Positions 59,345 through 64,000 of a DNA stretch of 64,000 nucleotides are shown piece by piece; the first letter of the stretch is position 1; each line of letters begins with the position of its first letter. Source of the DNA: Arachidicoccus ginsenosidivorans. GTDB taxonomy: Bacteria; Bacteroidota; Bacteroidia; Chitinophagales; Chitinophagaceae. A program made the position numbers and the translations under genes. The DNA lies in assembly GCF_007971385.1 (NCBI RefSeq), contig NZ_CP042434.1, positions 3,286,001 through 3,350,000 on the forward strand, in the 5' to 3' direction. The notes under the pieces are model-generated. The model was not told the origin of the DNA and did not search any database. It saw only the letters and a list, made by a program, of their open reading frames with translations.

Positions 59345-60301
59345 TCATTTATTTTCTTCCTGAAATACCTTTTTCCAGAGCTCAGGGATGCGTTTTACCC
59401 ATACCAACTCTCTTCTTTTGTACCCGGCCTCTTCGGCTGGATAACCAAAATAGGTCTTGCCACCTTTTAAAGAAGAAGGTACACCACTTTGTGCCAGCAC
59501 AGTTGCATTTTGGCCGATGGTCAGGGTTTTACTCACGCCCACCTGGCCCCAAAGCGTAACCCCGTCCTCTATTTTAGTAGCCCCGGCAATACCCACCTGG
59601 GCAGCAAATAAACAGTTACGACCAACTTCAGTATCATGGCCAATATGCACCAGATTGTCAATTTTGGTTCCCTGACCGATCCGGGTAGCATCTGTAACTC
59701 CTCGGTCGATCGTACAATTTGCACCAATTTCTACGTCATCTTCGATGATCACCTGACCGCAGCTTTGCATTTTACGATACCAGGTTGGCTCAGTTTTACG
59801 GGTGTTATAATAAAAAGCATCGCTGCCGATAACAGTACCAGATTGGATGACAACACGGTTGCCAATTTGTGTATAATCACTGATTGTCGTGTTGGGATAG
59901 ATCAGGCAATCGTCGCCAATAATCACATTTTTACCAATGAATACACCTGGGCTGATAATGGTATTAACGCCGATGACTGCACTGGGATCAATCATTGCGG
60001 CAGCGGCAGTAAATGGTCTGAAGTGTTGCACGATTTTCAGATAGGCTTCAAAAGGTTCTGCAGTATAAAGCAGGACTTTACCTTCAGGTTTTTTAACTGT
60101 TTTGTCATTAATAATTATATGGCTAGCGAGGCTACTGAGGCAATTGTCATAATATTTGGGATGGTCAACAAAAACAATGTCCCCTGTTTTGACTTTGTGT
60201 AATTCATTTATACCGCTGGCTTTTAAATCTGCGTCACCGTTCAGCTCGGCGTTGATTAATTCAGCGATCCATTTTGCGCTTACAGGTTGTGGAAACTCCA
60301 T
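59345..60301 (-). CDS. lpxD: LpxD-like UDP-3-O-acylglucosamine N-acyltransferase
   Basis: A 318-residue left-handed beta-helix acyltransferase. The N-terminal uridine-binding domain (residues 1-95) is followed by hexapeptide repeats (IGVNTIISPGVFIGKNVIIG). The catalytic His region is LVHIGHDTEVGRNCLFAAQVG, as in lipid A enzyme LpxD. It stands alone, without lpxC/fabZ/lpxA neighbours. Bacteroidota often carry a second LpxD-like gene apart from the lpx cluster, and this may be that paralogue rather than the housekeeping enzyme. Confidence 0.8.
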   Translation of the reverse strand: MEFPQPVSAKWIAELINAELNGDADLKASGINELHKVKTGDIVFVDHPKYYDNCLSSLASHIIINDKTVKKPEGKVLLYTAEPFEAYLKIVQHFRPFTAAAAMIDPSAVIGVNTIISPGVFIGKNVIIGDDCLIYPNTTISDYTQIGNRVVIQSGTVIGSDAFYYNTRKTEPTWYRKMQSCGQVIIEDDVEIGANCTIDRGVTDATRIGQGTKIDNLVHIGHDTEVGRNCLFAAQVGIAGATKIEDGVTLWGQVGVSKTLTIGQNATVLAQSGVPSSLKGGKTYFGYPAEEAGYKRRELVWVKRIPELWKKVFQEENK

Positions 60302-60684
60302 GGTCGAATCAGGATTAAGTGGTTTTAATTATTTGAGGCCAAAATTACGATAGCTGGCTAATTTATTGCCAATAAGTTTGTTATTTCTTGGTCTGATTTA
60401 GACTGACCAGACTAAGGTACATCTAAGACATAAAAAATCCAGTGCTGTCGGGTCGAAGATTTAAATAAATGCACTGACAAAATGTGAAAAATGGATCGTC
60501 AAAAAAAGGAAAATCTGATCAGGATTTGGAAGTAATGCACAATTCAAAAGACAATTGTGCATAAAAAAATAGGGAAATTATTTTGCATTAGCCAAAAGTA
60601 GTTTTAATATTGTGTACGGAAATTATTTTTTCGTGCTTACTAACACATTTTTATCTATATCCCGCCTCGTGCGGGATATTTTTT
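60302..60684 (+). ncRNA. Intergenic region with a candidate small RNA (promoter plus terminator)
   Basis: TTTG (60582-60585), 19 bases, TAATATTG (60605-60612) is a near-consensus Bacteroidota promoter. About 45 bases further is an intrinsic terminator: ATATCCCGC with GCGGGATAT around CTCGT (60657-60679), then T6. No plus-strand gene lies between, so the predicted product is an RNA of about 65 bases starting near 60618. The rest of the region is empty. Sequence-only prediction. Confidence 0.4.
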
Positions 60685-61309
60685 ATTCCTCTGAAACCCA
60701 CGTCATACTTATCTTCTGGAATAGTTTATATCTTACCAGTAAAGCAGCATCCGTATTTTCTTTTACAAAACGACCATTAAAACATCCATCGTTTTTTAAT
60801 AAAAAAGGGGATAATTGGATGTTTTCTTTAAAATTAACACGTCCAAAACTGAACCATTTGTAGATCGCTTCCTTGGCGCACCATAAGGTGGTATACAGAG
60901 ATAATGGATTTTGCTTTTCCTGCCTTATAAAATCCAGCTCCTTATTACTTAAAAACTTATGTTGAATACGCAGGATTTTTGAATCAAAGATTTCAATGTC
61001 AATACCTACTCTTTTTGTTTTGCTGAGAATCGCTGCGGCGTAATCGCCGCAGTGAGAGATGGAAAAGTGGTATTTATCATCTCTTAGATACGGCTTTTTA
61101 CTATCGGCTATCGCAATTTCACCAATCGGGAAATCGGGCGCCAAAAAGGCAAGCAGGTACCTGCCAGCCAGGTGTTGTTTTCTTTTATGGGGATGTTGGA
61201 TGACTTTGCTTAAAGGTACTTTGGCCAGGAAGAAATCTTCCTGTTCTGTTATCTGCCAAATGGCTAACCGGATATCTTCTGCGGGGGTGTCGTGATAAAA
61301 CAAAGGCAT
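60683..61309 (-). CDS. 4'-phosphopantetheinyl transferase superfamily protein (Sfp-type)
   Basis: A 208-residue enzyme that attaches the 4'-phosphopantetheine arm of CoA to a carrier-protein Ser. The magnesium/CoA motifs are RVGIDIEIFDSKILRI and YTTLWCAKEAIYKWF. Its size matches the Sfp/AcpT class rather than short AcpS. It is transcribed divergently from dcd across a 75-base spacer with a shared palindromic promoter element. The carrier-protein target is not encoded here. Confidence 0.88.
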   Translation of the reverse strand: MPLFYHDTPAEDIRLAIWQITEQEDFFLAKVPLSKVIQHPHKRKQHLAGRYLLAFLAPDFPIGEIAIADSKKPYLRDDKYHFSISHCGDYAAAILSKTKRVGIDIEIFDSKILRIQHKFLSNKELDFIRQEKQNPLSLYTTLWCAKEAIYKWFSFGRVNFKENIQLSPFLLKNDGCFNGRFVKENTDAALLVRYKLFQKISMTWVSEE

Positions 61310-61347
61310 ATAAACTGCGGGTTTCTTTAAAAATGTTGGATAAGCTA

Positions 61348-61363
61348 TATATTTGCAAATATA
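61348..61363. promoter_or_regulatory. Palindromic back-to-back -7 elements of dcd and the PPTase gene
   Basis: The 16-base perfect palindrome TATATTTGCAAATATA contains an exact TAnnTTTG (TATATTTG) on each strand. The plus-strand copy is 30 bases before the dcd ATG and the minus-strand copy 47 bases before the PPTase start. The -33 elements are weak on both sides. Confidence 0.55.
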
Positions 61364-61384
61364 ATCTTAAACCACAAGGCATTC

Positions 61385-61921
61385 ATGATATTATCGGATA
61401 AAAGGATTTTAGAAGAAATGGACAAAGGGACAATCAAGATATTACCTTTTGTACGTGAACAACTGGGCAGTAATAGTTATGATGTACATTTAGGCAGCAC
61501 ACTGGCAATGTACAAAGACCTGGAACTCGATGCCAAAAGGCATAATGAAATCGAATTTTTTGAGATTCCTGAGGAAGGCTTTTTGCTGCAACCCGATAGA
61601 TTTTACCTTGGAGTGACCCAGGAATATACTGAAACACATGAACACGTGCCGTTTTTAGAAGGGAAATCCTCTACTGGTCGGTTAGGTATTGATATTCATG
61701 CAACAGCAGGGAAGGGCGATGTAGGGTTTTGTGGTAACTGGACCCTTGAAATCTCCTGCAAACAGCCTGTCAGGGTTTATAAGTTTATGCCAATCGGTCA
61801 ATTAATTTATTTTCCGGTCGAAGGAGAGATTGAGATTAAATACAACCAGAAGAAAAATGCAAAATACAGTGGCCAGCCTAATAAGCCGGTTGAGAGTATG
61901 ATGTGGAAGAATTCCTTTTAA
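61385..61921 (+). CDS. dcd: dCTP deaminase
   Basis: Converts dCTP to dUTP for thymidylate synthesis. A 178-residue enzyme of the dUTPase fold. The GSNSYDVHLG substrate loop and EGKSSTGRLGIDIHATAG with catalytic Glu (GFCGNWTLEISC follows) are all present. The C-terminal YSGQPNKPVESMMWKN is the closing flap. The ATG is chosen from the shared promoter position. Full length. Confidence 0.95.
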   Translation: MILSDKRILEEMDKGTIKILPFVREQLGSNSYDVHLGSTLAMYKDLELDAKRHNEIEFFEIPEEGFLLQPDRFYLGVTQEYTETHEHVPFLEGKSSTGRLGIDIHATAGKGDVGFCGNWTLEISCKQPVRVYKFMPIGQLIYFPVEGEIEIKYNQKKNAKYSGQPNKPVESMMWKNSF

Positions 61922-62213
61922 CCTGTACGGTCAGCTTAGCCCTTTTTGGATATTTTCTGATACACTGAATAGCGATTGTTAGTTTACTGCGTTGCACATT
62001 TAATTTGCGGCTTGTATTTGGCTGCTACCTACTCGAGAATGCTTTATTTTTGACCAAAACACCTTGTTTATGTGAGGGGTTAACTTAATTTAACCTAATC
62101 TTTCCATGTTTCTACCGAAAGAGGCTTGTTTTAGCCCTCAGAGATAGACCTTTGCTTAAACTTAAGTGAACTGCTCAAGTCGAATTTTATTTAAAATATA
62201 GCTCAAAAATATT
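61922..62213. other. Intergenic region upstream of the barrel gene
   Basis: 292 bases without a gene or clear terminator. No promoter matches the full consensus. Confidence 0.35.
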
Positions 62214-64000
62214 ATGCGTTTCAGAATTGTCGTAAGTATTATCGCCGGATTTCTGTTAATAGGCCAAGCGAATGCTCAGTCGGGTTCTGGCAATGGGAAA
62301 ATATCCGGTCAGATCGTAGACACGATCTCCAACAATGTCAATAGGGCGACGATTTCCTTATTAAAGGCGGCCGATACAGCCAGTATCAAAAGAACCCTGT
62401 CCGATAGTACCGGACGCTTTAGCTTTAGCAATCTTGATCTGACAACCTACATTATGCGCATATCCTTTCAGGGATATGATGTCGTGGATCGGTACGTATC
62501 GCTCAGTAAGCAAAATCCGGATCTAAATGTTGGAGAGATCACCTTACAACAGACACTCAATGAACTAGGTACGGTTGTGGTAACGGCCATTGTGCCAGTT
62601 ACCTTAAAAGGAGATACTACCGAGTTTAATGCGGATGCATTTGGGACCAAACCCAATGCAACCGTAGAGGATCTCTTAAAGAAACTGCCTGGTGTGGAAG
62701 TGAGTAAGGATGGTTCTATTCAGAGCCAGGGAGAAGCCGTCTCCAGGGTTTTCGTAGATGGGAAAAGATTTTTCGGCAATGATCCGAAACTGGCTACGCA
62801 GAATCTGCCAAAAGATGTTGTAGATAAAATTCAGGTATTTGATGGCAAAAGTGATCAGGCAGAATTTAGTGGTTTTGATGATGGAAATACGATTAAAACC
62901 ATTAATATCGTCACCAAGAAGGATAAAAGAAAAGGTTCTTTTGGCCGTTCTTCCGCCGGAATCGGTAATGATGACGCCGAATTTAAAAACGGGCTTTATA
63001 ATATCAATGCTCGCCTGTTTCGTATGGATGGGGATAAAAGGATCGGTTTCTTAGGTAATTTTAATAATGTCAATCAACAGATGTTTACCAGGGGAGACGG
63101 TGGTGATAATAATGGTCTGAATAAAACCCTTTCAGCCGGTATTAATTACAGAGATCAATTTTCTAAGAAAACAGAATTTTCAGGTAGTTATTTTTATAAT
63201 AAAATCCATCAGGAAAAAGACAGCAAATCATTTAATCAGAACTTGTTTAGCGAGGATACTTCCCAGTTAACCAACAGAAATAGCCTGGGAATTACAGATA
63301 ATCAGAATCACCGGTTTAACCTGAATCTGGAAACGAACTTTGATTCTAGTAACAGATTAAGAATCCGTCCTAATATTAATATTCGTAGAGGGAACAGCAA
63401 TAGCACATCTTCCAGTCAGATTGCGCAGTTGATTGACGGTGATACCTCCAATATCAGCCGTTCTAACTCCAGAAATACCAGCACCTCCAATAGCTATGAT
63501 GCGTCTGTGGGAACTACTTATAGCCACGCCTTTAAAAAGAAAGGCCGTACGATCTCTCTGGATGTTGATCTCTCTGCCAATCGTAATGAAAACGAAGGGA
63601 CTAATTTTGCGGATATCTATACCTATGAGAATGATAGAGATAGCTTGACCAATCAACGGTATTCTTCTGTGAATGAAAACAAATCGATCAATACAACCCT
63701 CTCTTATACAGAACCTATTGCAAAATTCCAGATGTTGCAATTAGAGATCGGCAACTCCTATAGTAAAACCAATTCTGATCGAAAGACTTATAATTATGAC
63801 AGTACAACCGGTGGATTTACCGAAGCGAATCAGGATCTGACGAACTTATATGAGAACACTTATCAGTCCAATAGGGCAACGCTGAGCTATATGTATAATA
63901 ATGGTAGCTTAAACTTCAGCGCCGGTACAGGCGTACAACTGGGGCATTTGAAGAGCGATAATATCTCCAAAGATATTCACCTGTCCCAGGATTATGTCAA
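62214..64000 (+). CDS. TonB-receptor-like outer-membrane beta-barrel protein, partial (C-terminus beyond window)
   Basis: Open from ATG 62214 to the window end, 595 codons visible. It has a signal peptide (VVSIIAGFLLIGQANAQ) and a carboxypeptidase-regulatory-like domain (about 30-115: ISGQIVDTISNNVNRATIS, FSNLDLTTYIMRISFQGYD). A plug-like region follows with VEDLLKKLPGVEVSKDGSIQ and VFVDGKRFFGNDPKLATQNL. An OMP-beta-barrel_3-type barrel starts near residue 230 (KKDKRKGSFGRSSAGIGN). Family members transport or display ligands at the outer membrane. The ligand and partners lie outside the window. Confidence 0.85.
   Translation, partial: MRFRIVVSIIAGFLLIGQANAQSGSGNGKISGQIVDTISNNVNRATISLLKAADTASIKRTLSDSTGRFSFSNLDLTTYIMRISFQGYDVVDRYVSLSKQNPDLNVGEITLQQTLNELGTVVVTAIVPVTLKGDTTEFNADAFGTKPNATVEDLLKKLPGVEVSKDGSIQSQGEAVSRVFVDGKRFFGNDPKLATQNLPKDVVDKIQVFDGKSDQAEFSGFDDGNTIKTINIVTKKDKRKGSFGRSSAGIGNDDAEFKNGLYNINARLFRMDGDKRIGFLGNFNNVNQQMFTRGDGGDNNGLNKTLSAGINYRDQFSKKTEFSGSYFYNKIHQEKDSKSFNQNLFSEDTSQLTNRNSLGITDNQNHRFNLNLETNFDSSNRLRIRPNINIRRGNSNSTSSSQIAQLIDGDTSNISRSNSRNTSTSNSYDASVGTTYSHAFKKKGRTISLDVDLSANRNENEGTNFADIYTYENDRDSLTNQRYSSVNENKSINTTLSYTEPIAKFQMLQLEIGNSYSKTNSDRKTYNYDSTTGGFTEANQDLTNLYENTYQSNRATLSYMYNNGSLNFSAGTGVQLGHLKSDNISKDIHLSQDYV

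Noticed and set aside
59636-60202. 188-codon plus-strand frame over the LpxD-like gene
   Set aside because: The opposite strand encodes clear hexapeptide repeats; this frame is a by-product of them.

Overview
The window looks like a chromosomal segment of a Bacteroidota bacterium, most plausibly of the Chitinophagaceae/Sphingobacteriaceae type. The grounds are promoters of the form TTTG-N19-TAnnTTTG, a DUF2723 membrane protein, a WbqC-like protein, a DUF6443-type RHS protein, an SPFH/ribbon-helix-helix pair and a TonB-receptor-like barrel with a carboxypeptidase-like N-terminal plug. This assignment is inference from gene content. I see no rRNA, tRNA, CRISPR array or complete insertion sequence.

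Layout. 1-7707: end of a molybdate-binding protein, a methyltransferase, a methionine block (MTHFR-like and metE, with a divergent Lrp regulator), a yellow/MRJP-like lipoprotein and an FMN reductase. 7750-9574: an ATPase-nuclease gene bracketed on both sides by the same pair of long hairpins; this is the best candidate for an undescribed mobile or self-regulating unit. 10068-24034: sugar- and haem-related genes (modular GH31, haem/P460 proteins with a LytS/LytTR pair, esterase, PIG-L deacetylase, small membrane protein, sodium:solute symporter). 24071-40860: SPFH membrane protein, DUF2723, GH13, MoxR-like ATPase, a gene-poor A-skewed stretch, LEA lipoprotein, WbqC, GH125, LysR with a YeiH-type exporter, dehydrogenase and MarR. 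41094-46696: histidine utilisation operon hutHUIG, giving histidine to glutamate plus formamide. 47234-55610: an RHS polymorphic-toxin locus with a toxin-tail/immunity pair, a second decayed tail/immunity pair and a truncated YD-repeat partner. 56027-64000: fumarase, LspA, VanZ-like, LpxD-like, Sfp-type transferase, dCTP deaminase and the start of an outer-membrane barrel.

A technical theme runs through the window. At least ten genes, including hutU and the GH125, PIG-L, P460 and MarR genes, are split by frameshifts. Each is repaired by adding one base, nearly always in a short run of one nucleotide. One-directional one-base losses in otherwise well-conserved genes point to sequencing or assembly error rather than gene decay. 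The decayed RHS tail at 48.3-48.9 kb is different: it also carries a 2-base deletion and a nonsense codon.
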